Source: Flavobacterium sp. LC2016-12
GTDB lineage: Bacteria; Bacteroidota; Bacteroidia; Flavobacteriales; Flavobacteriaceae
Assembly (NCBI RefSeq): GCF_015351595.1
Contig: NZ_JADKPT010000014.1
Coordinates: forward strand, 1 to 64,000
DNA: 64,000 nucleotides
Direction of reading: 5' to 3'
Below the pieces are notes generated by a model. The model had not been told where the DNA came from. It made no database searches and saw nothing but the letters and a program-made list of their open reading frames with translations. Positions 16,813-25,581 of this stretch are shown here, piece after piece. Numbering within the stretch: position 1 is the stretch's first letter; every line of letters begins with the position of its first letter. The translations under genes and the position numbers were made by a program.

Positions 16813-17940
16813 TTATATATCGCACAATTTTTTTGCTGCTGATTCAAGAGTGAAGTTGTCTTTGGCAAAGCAAAAACGTATTAATTTTTGATCTTTATGA
16901 TCTGAATAGAAAGTTGAAATTGGAATTGCAGCAACGCCATGATCTGTGATTAGTTTTTTACAAAAAGTCACATCGTCTTCGTCTGAAATATTAGCATAGG
17001 AGGCCACTTGAAAATAAGTTCCTTCACACGGTTTTAAATCGAATCGGCTGTTTTGCAGAAGTTTTTGAAAATAATCGCGTTTTTCCTGATAAAATTTCCC
17101 AAGTAAATTGACATCTACAACATCTAAATATTCGCTAATGGCAAATTGTGAAATACTGTTTACACTGAAAACCAAAAATTGATGTACTTTTTTGATTTCT
17201 TTCATCAAATATTCCGGTGCGACGGTATAACCAATTTTCCAGCCTGTAATGTGAAAAGATTTTCCGAACGAAGAAACCATGACACATCGATTTAGAAGAA
17301 AATCTTTAGTATGTGCGGAAATATGTTTTTCTTCAAAAGTGATATATTCATAAACTTCGTCAGATAAGACTATAATCTCCGGGAATTTTGAAAGTAATTT
17401 TTCAAGTTCTAAAAAATCATTTTCCGTTAAAATCTTACCCGTCGGATTATGCGGATTATTAATGATTATCATTTTGGTTTTAGACGAACATGCTTTTTCA
17501 ATGGTAGTCCAATTTGGCGTATAGTCGTCATTTAAAGCTACACGAACGGGATTTGCATTACAAAGTAAAACGGGAGATTCATAAGAATCATAACTCGGAT
17601 CCAAAATAACAACTTCATCACCAGTTTTAACTAAAGCTAAGATTGTGGTGAAAATTCCCTGCGTTGCGCCGGCTGTAACCAAAAGTTCTAAATCAGGATT
17701 AATAGTTCTGTTATATGAACTCTGAATTAATTTAGCAATCTGATTCATCAAAGGCGGATAACCTGCCATTGGTGTATATTGGTGCACATTCTCTTTAGAT
17801 AATTTTGCCAGAATATCGGTTAATCTTTCATCAACAGGGAAATTTGGAAATCCTTGAGAAAGATTAATAGCATTGTGTTCGGCTGCCATTTTAGACATTA
17901 CCGTAAAGATGCTTGTGGTTATGTTTGGGAGTTTACTCAT
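16813..17940 (-). CDS. PLP-dependent aminotransferase (methionine/kynurenine type)
   Basis: A fold-type I aminotransferase of 375 residues. It resembles E. coli YbdL and kynurenine aminotransferases: start KLPNITTSIFTVMSKMAAEHNAINLSQGFPNF, substrate segment NPHNPTGK, and the PLP lysine in SSFGKSFHITGWKIGY. YbdL prefers methionine, so a role in methionine salvage or keto-acid exchange is plausible. Fifty-four bases separate it from the upstream methylase gene; it is probably co-transcribed with it. Confidence 0.88.
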   Translation of the reverse strand: MSKLPNITTSIFTVMSKMAAEHNAINLSQGFPNFPVDERLTDILAKLSKENVHQYTPMAGYPPLMNQIAKLIQSSYNRTINPDLELLVTAGATQGIFTTILALVKTGDEVVILDPSYDSYESPVLLCNANPVRVALNDDYTPNWTTIEKACSSKTKMIIINNPHNPTGKILTENDFLELEKLLSKFPEIIVLSDEVYEYITFEEKHISAHTKDFLLNRCVMVSSFGKSFHITGWKIGYTVAPEYLMKEIKKVHQFLVFSVNSISQFAISEYLDVVDVNLLGKFYQEKRDYFQKLLQNSRFDLKPCEGTYFQVASYANISDEDDVTFCKKLITDHGVAAIPISTFYSDHKDQKLIRFCFAKDNFTLESAAKKLCDI

Positions 17941-17994
17941 GGAAAAGTTTGATTAAGAAAAACTTGTGAGTACAATATAACGTAATTTATACAA

Positions 17995-18708
17995 CTACAT
18001 TTTATGAATAATAAAAATCGTAGGTCGATTGTGTAAATCAACTTTCAATTTTTTCCAATCAGAAACTCGCATTGTTTTAATGAATTCTGTTGGCAACGTA
18101 ATATCTGTAGCAATACAAAGATGAGTTGAAGGATTTAGAATTTGCAAAAGATCTTCGACTAATTTGTTGTTTCTGTATGGTGTTTCAATAAAAATTTGAG
18201 ATTGATTTTTATCCTGCGATAATTTCTCAAAATGTTTTAATGCAGATTTTTTCTCGTCTTTGTCAATTGGTAAATAGCCATTGAAAGTAAAACTTTGTCC
18301 GTTCATTCCTGAAGCCATCATGGCTAATAAAATAGAAGAAGGTCCAACCAATGGTACAACCTGAATTCCTTTTTCATGTGCTAATTTTACAATTACGGCA
18401 CCTGGATCAGCTACACCAGGGCAGCCAGCTTCACTCATTAATCCAACATTTTTCCCTTCTAATAAAGGTTTGATGAATTCTAAATGTTCACTTGGTTCTG
18501 TACGTTTGTTAAGCGTGAAAAGAATTAATTCTGATTGTTTTTTTTCTGGAGAAACTGCTTTTATCGATTTTCGGGCCGTTTTTTCGTTTTCAACAATATA
18601 ATGATCTATAAAATCGATACTTCTCTTTACCGTTTGTGGCAAAACATCCATCGGATCGCTTTCGCCCATTGTTGTTGGAATTAAATATAGTTTTCCTGGA
18701 AGTTTCAT
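17995..18708 (-). CDS. Tetrapyrrole-methylase-family SAM methyltransferase (RsmI-like)
   Basis: A 237-residue member of the family that includes RsmI, the 16S rRNA C1402 ribose methylase. Signatures are GKLYLIPTTMGE at the start, LMSEAGCPGVADPG and VVPLVGPSSILLAMMASGMNGQ. It differs from E. coli RsmI in the first motif and length (RsmI is about 285), matching a second Bacteroidota RsmI-like group whose substrate is not known to me. It lies in the dnaA-headed run. Confidence 0.8.
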   Translation of the reverse strand: MKLPGKLYLIPTTMGESDPMDVLPQTVKRSIDFIDHYIVENEKTARKSIKAVSPEKKQSELILFTLNKRTEPSEHLEFIKPLLEGKNVGLMSEAGCPGVADPGAVIVKLAHEKGIQVVPLVGPSSILLAMMASGMNGQSFTFNGYLPIDKDEKKSALKHFEKLSQDKNQSQIFIETPYRNNKLVEDLLQILNPSTHLCIATDITLPTEFIKTMRVSDWKKLKVDLHNRPTIFIIHKM

Positions 18709-18780
18709 GTGATTTATTTTATAGATTATAAAATGATAATTTTCAATTATTTAGTAATTAAATAATTGAAAATAGATAAG

Positions 18781-19248
18781 TTAAGAATGTTTTTCGATGA
18801 GTTTTTTAGAAATTATGTCAGCTACTTCGTCTAACATTTGGTAAACGTTGTCAAAACCATTTACAGCTCCAAAATAAGGGTCTGGAACATCTACATTTTC
18901 GCCGGGAAATAATTCGTTTAAAATAAGGCGAACTTTGTCTTTATGTTCTGTTGTTTTGGCAAGATGAATGATGTCGCGATAATTCGAATTGTCCATAACG
19001 TAGATATAATCGAATTCTTCAAAATCTGAAGTTTTAAATTGTCTTCCTTTTTGATTGTCAATACATAGACCGTTTTTTTGGGCAACTGCAATCGAACGTT
19101 TGTCAGGTGCATGCCCTATATGCCAGGATCCTGTTCCAGCGGAATCAACTATGAAATTATCTTTTGGTAATTTAGAAGCCAGAATTCCTTCTGCTAAAGG
19201 TGATCTGCAAATATTTCCCAAACAAACCATTAAAATTTTTACTGGCAT
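18781..19248 (-). CDS. Low-molecular-weight protein tyrosine phosphatase
   Basis: The active-site loop CLGNICRSP at residues 9-17 gives the CX5R motif, and the general acid Asp is in VDPYFG-like VPDPYFGAVNGF. At 155 residues it is normal for the family. Members act on phosphotyrosine proteins, often in polysaccharide control, but no kinase lies nearby. It starts nine bases after the dnaA stop and is very likely co-transcribed with dnaA. Confidence 0.93.
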   Translation of the reverse strand: MPVKILMVCLGNICRSPLAEGILASKLPKDNFIVDSAGTGSWHIGHAPDKRSIAVAQKNGLCIDNQKGRQFKTSDFEEFDYIYVMDNSNYRDIIHLAKTTEHKDKVRLILNELFPGENVDVPDPYFGAVNGFDNVYQMLDEVADIISKKLIEKHS

Positions 19249-19257
19249 GATTCGCGT

Positions 19258-20685
19258 TTATAGCGTTAGTTTTTTGTTGATATCTTCGACAAATTTTTTG
19301 AATTGTTTGTCAGTAGAAACTAAATTGTCAACTGTTTTACAAGCGTGTAATACGGTAGCGTGATCACGATCTCCAATTTGTGAACCAATGTTTGCCAAGG
19401 AAGCTTTAGTGAATTTCTTTGCGAAAAACATTGCTAATTGTCTCGCCTGAACAACGTGCCTTTTTCTGGTCTTCGATTGAAGTGTTTCAATATCCAACTG
19501 GAAATAATCAGATACAATTTTTTGAATATAATCGATAGAGATTTCTCTCTTCACGTTTTTAACAAATTTCTCTACTACACTTTTAGCTAAGTCAATTGTA
19601 ACTTCCTTTTTGTTAAAAGAAGATTGAGCAATTAATGAAATAATGGCACCTTCAAGTTCACGAACATTAGTTTTTATATTACGGGCAACATATTCAATAA
19701 TATCTTCAGGCATTTCAACACCATCGCGGTATAAAATGTTTTTTAAGATTGAAATACGAGTTTCGTAATCTGGCTGATGTAATTCAGCAGATAATCCCCA
19801 TTTGAAACGAGATAATAAACGTTGTTCGATATCCTGCATATCAACAGGAGCTTTGTCCGAAGTTAAAATAACCTGTTTTCCGTTTTGGTGCAGGTAATTG
19901 AAAATATGGAAAAATACGTCCTGAGTTCCTGATTTCCCAGATAAAAACTGAACGTCATCAATAATTAAAACGTCAATTAATTGGTAAAAGTGAATGAAAT
20001 CATTACGATTATTCTTTTTTACCGAGTCAATATATTGTTGTGTGAAAATTTCGGCAGAAATATATAAAACCGTTTTTTCAGGATATTTATCTTTTACTTC
20101 AACACCAATAGCATGTGCTAAGTGTGTTTTTCCTAAACCAACTCCACCAAAAATCAATAATGGATTAAATGACGTCCCTCCAGGTTTGTTGGCAACTGCC
20201 ATACCAGCAGAACGAGCCAGACGGTTAGAATCTCCTTCTAAGAAATTATCAAAACTGTAGTTTGCATTTAATTGCGACTCAATTTTTAAATTTCTAATTC
20301 CAGGAATTACGAAAGGATTTTTAAGTTCAGGATTTAAGTTTTTAAACGGAGCGTCAACCTCTTGCGGTTTCATTGGAACTCTGTTAGCACTTGGCAACTG
20401 TTCGGTAAACGGTTGTTTATTGCCATAAGTGTTCTCCATTTTAATTTTATAGAGTAACTTCGCGTTTTTTCCTAGTTCTTTGGTAAGCGCAACTTTCAAT
20501 AATTTAACGTAATGCTCTTCGAGCCATTCGTAGAAAAATTTACTTGGTACCTGAATATATAATGCGTTGTCGGTTAGCTCAACTGATTTGATTGGTTCGA
20601 ACCAAGTTTTATATGCTTGATCTTGAATATTGTCCTTTATAAAAGACAAACAGTTTTCCCATACCGATTGAGCAGTTTTAGTCAT
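19258..20685 (-). CDS. dnaA: Chromosomal replication initiator DnaA
   Basis: ATP-dependent binder and melter of oriC. The 475-residue protein has all four domains: domain I (1-85), a linker, the AAA+ domain with Walker A GGVGLGKTHLAH and Walker B VLIIDDVQFL, and the C-terminal domain IV with the DnaA signature IGDRDHATVLHACK that contacts DnaA boxes. It heads a minus-strand operon and is divergent from a thioesterase gene. It is not next to dnaN or recF, and no cluster of TTATCCACA boxes was found nearby. Confidence 0.97.
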   Translation of the reverse strand: MTKTAQSVWENCLSFIKDNIQDQAYKTWFEPIKSVELTDNALYIQVPSKFFYEWLEEHYVKLLKVALTKELGKNAKLLYKIKMENTYGNKQPFTEQLPSANRVPMKPQEVDAPFKNLNPELKNPFVIPGIRNLKIESQLNANYSFDNFLEGDSNRLARSAGMAVANKPGGTSFNPLLIFGGVGLGKTHLAHAIGVEVKDKYPEKTVLYISAEIFTQQYIDSVKKNNRNDFIHFYQLIDVLIIDDVQFLSGKSGTQDVFFHIFNYLHQNGKQVILTSDKAPVDMQDIEQRLLSRFKWGLSAELHQPDYETRISILKNILYRDGVEMPEDIIEYVARNIKTNVRELEGAIISLIAQSSFNKKEVTIDLAKSVVEKFVKNVKREISIDYIQKIVSDYFQLDIETLQSKTRKRHVVQARQLAMFFAKKFTKASLANIGSQIGDRDHATVLHACKTVDNLVSTDKQFKKFVEDINKKLTL

Positions 20686-20872
20686 AGATTCAGATAAATT
20701 TTTTTATTATTGATAAAGATTCTCCTAATAAAAAAGGAGCAAAATTTTTCCGTATTTCAGGATAACAAATATGTGAACAAATTTCTGTAAAAAAAAATAT
20801 TTTGGGGTCTAATTTTATAAAAAAATGTTGTAAGTGAACTTTAGGAAGTTAATTTTTTTTAATCAATAACAA
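20686..20872. other. Divergent dnaA / thioesterase promoter region
   Basis: A 187-bp AT-rich gap. It contains the small hairpin CTCCT / AGGAG at 20722-20739 and one degenerate DnaA-box-like word TGTGAACAA (two mismatches to TGTGGATAA). No exact TAnnTTTG was found for either gene, and it does not look like a replication origin. Confidence 0.4.
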
Positions 20873-21277
20873 ATGAAAAATCATCAAACGCAAGTGCGTG
20901 TTCGTTACTCTGAAACAGACCAAATGGGGGTCGTTTATCACGGAAATTATGTGCCATATTTTGAGATCGGACGTGTGGAATGGCTTAGAGACAAAGGGAT
21001 TTCGTATAAAAGCATGGAAGAAAGCGGAATCGGATTGCCAATCGTTTCCATGCAAATAAATTATAAAAAATCGGCGCGTTATGATGAGCTTCTTACGATT
21101 CATACTACTTTCAAAAGTCAATCTTCTGTTAAGATTGAATTTGACTGTGCGATCTTTAACGAAGCGAATGAGTTATTAACAACTGCGGTGTTTATTTTAG
21201 TATTTATTTCGTTAAAATCAGGTCGTCCAACTGCCCCTCCGAATTATATTTTAGAATTGTTTAAAACACTTGTATAA
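20873..21277 (+). CDS. Acyl-CoA thioesterase, YbgC/4HBT hotdog family
   Basis: A 134-residue single hotdog domain. The motif YSETDQMGVVYHGNYVPYFE holds the catalytic Asp (residue 17) and the conserved HGNY of YbgC/4-hydroxybenzoyl-CoA thioesterases. It probably hydrolyses short- or medium-chain acyl-CoAs. The gene is divergent from dnaA and appears monocistronic. No Tol-Pal genes are adjacent, so a link to that complex, as for E. coli YbgC, is not supported here. Confidence 0.88.
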   Translation: MKNHQTQVRVRYSETDQMGVVYHGNYVPYFEIGRVEWLRDKGISYKSMEESGIGLPIVSMQINYKKSARYDELLTIHTTFKSQSSVKIEFDCAIFNEANELLTTAVFILVFISLKSGRPTAPPNYILELFKTLV

Positions 21278-21308
21278 TTGTTAAAACGAGGTAGGTTTTT
21301 ATATTAAT

Positions 21309-21941
21309 TTATATAATTTTGATATCGATTTCAAACATTAAATCAAAAATGTCGAATACAGATTCGGCATTTTTTTTGCGTGTTTTTGTGATTATTTTGC
21401 CAATAGGAAGTCCTGAATCTTCATCAATTTCCATTTCCTGAGAAGTAATTTCCAGTTTTTTTTCTTTAATCACACGCATTACTTTATTCATATTTTTATA
21501 ATCAAAAGAGATTAAAAAATGAACGTCGATCGTTTTTTCGACAATTTCACAAATTTCAAGTGTCATTTGTGCAGTTGTTTTGTAAGCTGCGATTAATCCG
21601 CCAACACCTAATTTAACTCCGCCAAAAATTCTAACTACAACAACCAAAACATTTGTTAATCCAAAAGACTGAATTTGTCCGTAAATTGGTGCACCTGCTG
21701 TATTACTTGGTTCTCCATCGTCATTGGCACGATAAGATATTTTTGGAGCAGTACCCAATTGATAAGCATAACAGTAATGAACCGCGTGAGGATGCTGTTT
21801 TTTTAAGTTCTCAATAATAGGTTTTACTTCTTCTTCACTTATAATAGGAAATGCATAACCAAAGAATTTACTTCCTTTTTCTTTAAAAAGCACTTCTTCT
21901 GATTCAAAAGCAATGGTTTGATACGTATCGTTATATTCCAA
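21309..21941 (-). CDS. YigZ/IMPACT family protein
   Basis: A 210-residue two-domain protein. The N-terminal UPF0029/IMPACT domain has GSKFFGYAFP, HAVHYCYAYQLG, RANDDGEPSNTAGAP and VVVVRIFGGVKLGVGGL, all family hallmarks; the C-terminal part is DUF1949-like. IMPACT proteins modulate Gcn2 in eukaryotes, and the bacterial role is unclear. The start is TTG at 21941, supported by family resemblance of the first residues. A TACTTTTG word overlaps that start codon on the same strand; if it is the true promoter the start would have to be further inside. Confidence 0.88.
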   Translation of the reverse strand: MEYNDTYQTIAFESEEVLFKEKGSKFFGYAFPIISEEEVKPIIENLKKQHPHAVHYCYAYQLGTAPKISYRANDDGEPSNTAGAPIYGQIQSFGLTNVLVVVVRIFGGVKLGVGGLIAAYKTTAQMTLEICEIVEKTIDVHFLISFDYKNMNKVMRVIKEKKLEITSQEMEIDEDSGLPIGKIITKTRKKNAESVFDIFDLMFEIDIKII

Positions 21942-21990
21942 AAGTAAATTTCTAAATTATTGTTGATTTTTTAGCTACAGAGTTAAATTT

Positions 21991-22113
21991 TACCGCAAAG
22001 TGCGCAAAGTATATTTTTTTGGTGTGTTTCTAATTGGCTTTATTAAGTTCGCAAAGCTAGTTGTAGCGACCTTTGTGTATCACGAGACTTCGGGATTGCG
22101 AACTTTGCGGTTA
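21991..22113. repeat. GCAAAG-type palindromic element, copy 2
   Basis: The ends are ACCGCAAAGTGCGCAAAG and GAACTTTGCGGT. The inner AGTTCGCAAAGCTAG faces AGCGACCTTTGTG. It lies between the HAD gene and yigZ-like gene, reaching to within six bases of the HAD stop codon. Confidence 0.7.
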
Positions 22114-22118
22114 AGCGG

Positions 22119-22721
22119 CTAAAGTATTTTTTTTTCAAATAAATCCACAACATCTTCCTGGCCCACTTGTAAATTCCAAACATGAAGGCCTAAAGCAGCG
22201 GCAGCATCTGTATTTTCTTTTTTATCATCTATAAATAAAGTGCGTTTTGGCGATAGCTCGTGTTTGTTAATGATGTATTGATATGCATCAGGATTGGGTT
22301 TTCGTTTTCCAATTTCAAAAGAAAAATATACTTTTTCAAAACATTGGTAGAAATCACTATAAAATGAAATACCACTTTTGGTTTCGAAAGTTTCAATATG
22401 AATCGAATCGGTATTGCTCAATAAAAACAAACGGTATTTTTTTGAAAGCATTTGAAGAAATTCTAATCGATATAATGGAAAGTCTGCTAAAATTGCATTC
22501 CATGCTTCCAGGATTTCTTCGACTGAAGCATTTGGAAGTTGTTTTTGAAAACCTGCCAGAAAATCATCATGAGAAATATCTCCGGTTTCAAACAAAAGAT
22601 TCAAGCGATCCAATTCAGAATTCCATTCGGTCATGCCTAATTTTTGCAATCCTGAAATAGTTGCCTGTTTGTCTAAATTGATAAAAATATCTCCAAAGTC
22701 AAAAATTATAGTATCAATCAT
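22119..22721 (-). CDS. HAD-superfamily phosphatase (YihX-like)
   Basis: A 200-residue HAD hydrolase. Motif I is IIFDFGDIFINLD (residues 4-16), motif II is LLSNTDS, the conserved Lys lies in KRKPNPDAYQYI, and motif IV is TLFIDDKKENTDAAAALG. This order and the cap size match YihX-type alpha-D-glucose-1-phosphate phosphatases and 2-haloacid dehalogenase-like enzymes; the substrate cannot be assigned. Its start overlaps the ribD stop by eight bases, so translational coupling is likely. Confidence 0.87.
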   Translation of the reverse strand: MIDTIIFDFGDIFINLDKQATISGLQKLGMTEWNSELDRLNLLFETGDISHDDFLAGFQKQLPNASVEEILEAWNAILADFPLYRLEFLQMLSKKYRLFLLSNTDSIHIETFETKSGISFYSDFYQCFEKVYFSFEIGKRKPNPDAYQYIINKHELSPKRTLFIDDKKENTDAAAALGLHVWNLQVGQEDVVDLFEKKIL

Positions 22722-23763
22722 GATTTCTAACGTGTATTAATTCGTCGTTTTGAATGTAGGTTTTGGCTATGGTTTTCTTTTGGATAATTGGAGCTTTTGT
22801 TCCTTTGTCAAAAAAGGTTTTCCCAATAAAAATACGAGCTTCATCCCAAATGTTCTGATCGATAAAAGCTTGTAGTGTTTTGAGACCGCCTTCAATAATA
22901 ATAGACTGAATTTGGTTTTGATGCAAAACAGCTAAAATCTGCGGTATTATATTTTGATTAAAATCGATTACTTCAAAGGTAGTGTTTTCTGCTGAAAAGT
23001 TAATTTCAGATTTCGTAAATATGATCGTTTTTACACTATCATCAAAAATAAAACTCTCTTTTGAAATGCGATTATTTTGATCTAAGACAACTCTTACCGG
23101 ATTATTTCCTGACCAGTCTCTAACATTTAATTTCGGATTATCATCAATTACAGTTTGGGTTCCAACTAAAATAGCCTGTTCTTCACTTCGCCATTTATGA
23201 ACCAATTGTCTTGAATATGTATTGGTAATCCAAACTGGTTTTCGTTCCTGATCAATTTGTTTTTCAGGTGCCAGAAAACCATCCTGACTCTCGGCCCATT
23301 TTAATATAATATAAGGTCTCTTCATATTATGATAGGTGAAAAAGCGTTTGTTAAGCTCATAACATTCTTCTTCTAAAATGCCTACAGTAACATTTGCACC
23401 GGCTTCAATTAGCTTTTTGATTCCGTTTCCGGCCACTTTTTCGTTCGGATCTACGGTTCCAACAACAACGTTTGGAATTTCATTGGCAATAATCAAATCA
23501 CAACAAGGCGGCGTTTTTCCAAAATGACTGCAAGGTTCTAAACTTACATAAATAGTAGCCTTTTTTAGTAGCGATTTGTCTTTTACAGATCGAACTGCAT
23601 TGACTTCTGCATGTGGTTCTCCGGCTTTTTTATGCCAGCCTTCACCTATAATTTGGTCGTTGTAAACGATTACGCTTCCTACCATTGGGTTTGGGTAAGT
23701 TGTTCCAAAACCATTTTTAGCAAGTTCGATACAGCGTTTTATGTATTTCTCATGTGTATTCAC
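22714..23763 (-). CDS. ribD: Bifunctional riboflavin deaminase/reductase RibD
   Basis: Carries out two early steps of riboflavin synthesis. The N-terminal deaminase domain (1-145) has the zinc motif HAEVNAV and PCSHFGKTPPCC. The C-terminal NADPH-dependent reductase domain (about 150-349) has RPYIILKWAESQDGF and the SIIIEGGLKTLQAF segment. The start is GTG at 23763. A TACTTTTG promoter box ends only four bases before it, so the message may be leaderless or nearly so. Overlaps the HAD gene downstream. No FMN riboswitch was seen upstream. Confidence 0.94.
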   Translation of the reverse strand: MNTHEKYIKRCIELAKNGFGTTYPNPMVGSVIVYNDQIIGEGWHKKAGEPHAEVNAVRSVKDKSLLKKATIYVSLEPCSHFGKTPPCCDLIIANEIPNVVVGTVDPNEKVAGNGIKKLIEAGANVTVGILEEECYELNKRFFTYHNMKRPYIILKWAESQDGFLAPEKQIDQERKPVWITNTYSRQLVHKWRSEEQAILVGTQTVIDDNPKLNVRDWSGNNPVRVVLDQNNRISKESFIFDDSVKTIIFTKSEINFSAENTTFEVIDFNQNIIPQILAVLHQNQIQSIIIEGGLKTLQAFIDQNIWDEARIFIGKTFFDKGTKAPIIQKKTIAKTYIQNDELIHVRNHD

Positions 23764-23767
23764 GACA

Positions 23768-23775
23768 CAAAAGTA
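23768..23775 (-). promoter_or_regulatory. -7 promoter box directly before ribD
   Basis: On the minus strand TACTTTTG, then TGTC, then the GTG start. Transcription from this box should begin at or near the start codon. Confidence 0.45.
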
Positions 23776-23795
23776 ATTATTTTTGAGTTTAATCC

Positions 23796-23826
23796 CGATA
23801 GTTTACATATAGTTAAGAAACTATCG
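23796..23826. promoter_or_regulatory. Inverted repeat in the ribD-GNAT divergent promoter
   Basis: CGATAGTTT and AAACTATCG are perfect 9-bp arms with 13 bases between. The repeat occupies the -20 to -50 zone of the GNAT promoter and could be an operator. Confidence 0.45.
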
Positions 23827-23838
23827 AAAAAGTATTTT

Positions 23839-23846
23839 TACTTTTG
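23839..23846 (+). promoter_or_regulatory. -7 promoter box for the GNAT gene
   Basis: TACTTTTG is an exact TAnnTTTG match ending 25 bases before the ATG at 23872, which supports that start over longer in-frame extensions. Confidence 0.5.
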
Positions 23847-23871
23847 TAGATATTACAAGATTAAAAGAAAT

Positions 23872-24357
23872 ATGGAAAATTGGTTTATTAGAGAGATTAA
23901 AAAAGAAGATAATCAGTCAGTTGCAAAATTAATAAGATCTGTTTTTGATGAAATGGAAATCCCAAAAGTGGGTACAGCTTATGCAGATCCATATTTAGAT
24001 TTGATGTTTGAAGAGTATAATAAGCCTCAATCTGTTTATTTTGTGGTTGAAAAAGAAGGTGAAATAGTAGGATGTTGCGGAATTGCGCCTTTAGAAAATG
24101 GAGATCCTTTGATTTGTGAACTGCAAAAAATGTATTTTTTGCCTGAAACACGTGGTTTAGGAATTGGAAGTGAAATGATGGAGAAATGTTTGGAGCAGGC
24201 TAAAGTTTTTGGTTTTGAAAAATGTTATATTGAGACAATGCCATTTATGCATGCAGCTCAAAAATTATATAAAAAATCAGGTTTTGAATATTTAGACGCA
24301 CCGATGGGATGTACCGGGCATAGTTCTTGTCCAGTTTGGATGTTGAAAGATTTATAA
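23872..24357 (+). CDS. GNAT-family N-acetyltransferase
   Basis: A 161-residue acetyltransferase. The acetyl-CoA-binding motif A is ELQKMYFLPETRGLGIGSEMM, with the R/Q-x-x-G-x-G pattern as RGLGIG. The preceding strand VVEKEGEIVGCCGIAPL and the C-terminal AAQKLYKKSGFEYL are typical. A Cys-containing tail (MGCTGHSSCPVWML) suits small-molecule or amino-acid acetyltransferases of the MarR-associated group. An in-frame extension upstream to 23611 runs through ribD and is rejected. Possibly followed by prmC in the same transcript (84-bp gap). Confidence 0.88.
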   Translation: MENWFIREIKKEDNQSVAKLIRSVFDEMEIPKVGTAYADPYLDLMFEEYNKPQSVYFVVEKEGEIVGCCGIAPLENGDPLICELQKMYFLPETRGLGIGSEMMEKCLEQAKVFGFEKCYIETMPFMHAAQKLYKKSGFEYLDAPMGCTGHSSCPVWMLKDL

Positions 24358-24441
24358 ACTCAATTGTAACAAATTAGGTTTTACAATACTTATTTTAAAG
24401 AAAATTGGTTTTCGCCGAAAGATAATACTCAAAGACCCGAA

Positions 24442-25296
24442 ATGAAAATTAAACAATATCGCACTCAATTTATAAAAGAACTATCGCCTTTTTACGATGC
24501 GTATGAAGCGGAAAGTTTTTTCTATTTAATTTTAGAAGACAAGCATAAATTAAGGCAAATTGACCTGGCCTTAAATCATGAATTGAATTTTTCAGAAAGT
24601 GATTTTGTGGTTTGGAATTCATTGTTGGGTCAATTAAAGAAAGAAGTCCCTATTCAGTATTTACTAGGGAAAACAAGTTTTTATGGTTTAGATTTTGAAG
24701 TGAATGAGAATGTTTTGATTCCGAGACCGGAGACAGAAGAATTGGTCGAATGGATTATAAATGAAAACTCAATAACGGATAAAACTAAAAAAATAAGGAT
24801 TTTAGATATCGGAACAGGAAGTGGTTGCATTGCTATTTCTTTGGCAAAAAATCTACCGAATGCTGAAGTCTTTGGAATTGATGTTTCAAAAAAAGCTATA
24901 GAAACAGCTAAAAGAAATGCGATAAATAATAATGTTGACGTGACTTTTGTCTTTTTAGATATCTTAGAAACAGATGTGCTGACATGCCATTTTGATATTA
25001 TTGTTTCAAATCCCCCTTATGTTCGAAATTTAGAAAAACAAGAAATCAAAAAAAATGTTCTCGATTATGAACCACATTTGGCTCTTTTTGTAGATGATAA
25101 CGATGCTTTGATTTTTTACAGAAAAATAGCTGCTTTGGCGAAAAATAGTCTTTTAGAAAACGGTCAGTTGTTTTTTGAAATCAATCAGTATTTAGGAAAA
25201 GAAATGACGGATTTGTTGGAAAGAATGGATTTTAAAAAGATCGAATTGAAAAAAGACATTTACGATAATGATCGTATGATGAAAGGAAATATTTAG
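24442..25296 (+). CDS. prmC: Release factor glutamine methyltransferase PrmC
   Basis: Methylates the GGQ glutamine of RF1 and RF2 to boost peptide release. The 284-residue protein has an N-terminal helical domain (1-85), the SAM site ILDIGTGSGCIAISLA and VFGIDVSKKAI, and the catalytic NPPY in IVSNPPYVRN. RPETEELVEWI before motif I is characteristic of PrmC. It is not adjacent to prfA here, which is common in Bacteroidota. Confidence 0.94.
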   Translation: MKIKQYRTQFIKELSPFYDAYEAESFFYLILEDKHKLRQIDLALNHELNFSESDFVVWNSLLGQLKKEVPIQYLLGKTSFYGLDFEVNENVLIPRPETEELVEWIINENSITDKTKKIRILDIGTGSGCIAISLAKNLPNAEVFGIDVSKKAIETAKRNAINNNVDVTFVFLDILETDVLTCHFDIIVSNPPYVRNLEKQEIKKNVLDYEPHLALFVDDNDALIFYRKIAALAKNSLLENGQLFFEINQYLGKEMTDLLERMDFKKIELKKDIYDNDRMMKGNI

Positions 25297-25420
25297 TTTT
25301 CAGTCTCAGTGTCGATTTATATTAAGTCCCACAGGGCTTTAATTTATCTCCTTAATTTATTTAAATTGATTAACTTTTGAAAGCTTGCAAAGGGTTCTTG
25401 AAAGTTTGATACTTCTAATC

Positions 25421-25500
25421 TAGCCCCGATAGAACTGAAAATCCTTTTGTGCCGGGGTTCGGTGCAAAAGATTGAAAGGGATAGCGGGACAGGTGGCCTT
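25421..25500 (+). ncRNA. Flavo-1-like structured element, copy 3
   Basis: TAGCCCCGATAGAACTGAAA, ATCC, then the hairpin CTTTTGTGCCG / CGGTGCAAAAG with a GGGTT loop, then GGGATAGCGGGACAGG. CCCG pairs with CGGG as in copy 2. It lies in the 285-bp gap between convergent prmC and the permease gene; the rest of that gap is AT-rich with an ACTGAAAACTG repeat near the right end. Confidence 0.5.
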
Positions 25501-25581
25501 TTGAAAACAATAAATCTGCTTCTAAAAACTCATCAGATTTTTACAGTGCAATAACTGAAAACTGCGACTGAAAACTAAGAT

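Noticed and set aside
20740..20800. Replication origin next to dnaA
   Set aside because: Only one degenerate DnaA-box-like word; no repeats of TTATCCACA on either strand.
21939..21946. TACTTTTG box as promoter of the yigZ-like gene
   Set aside because: It overlaps the proposed start codon; transcription from it would begin inside the gene, so it is likely chance unless the start is wrong.
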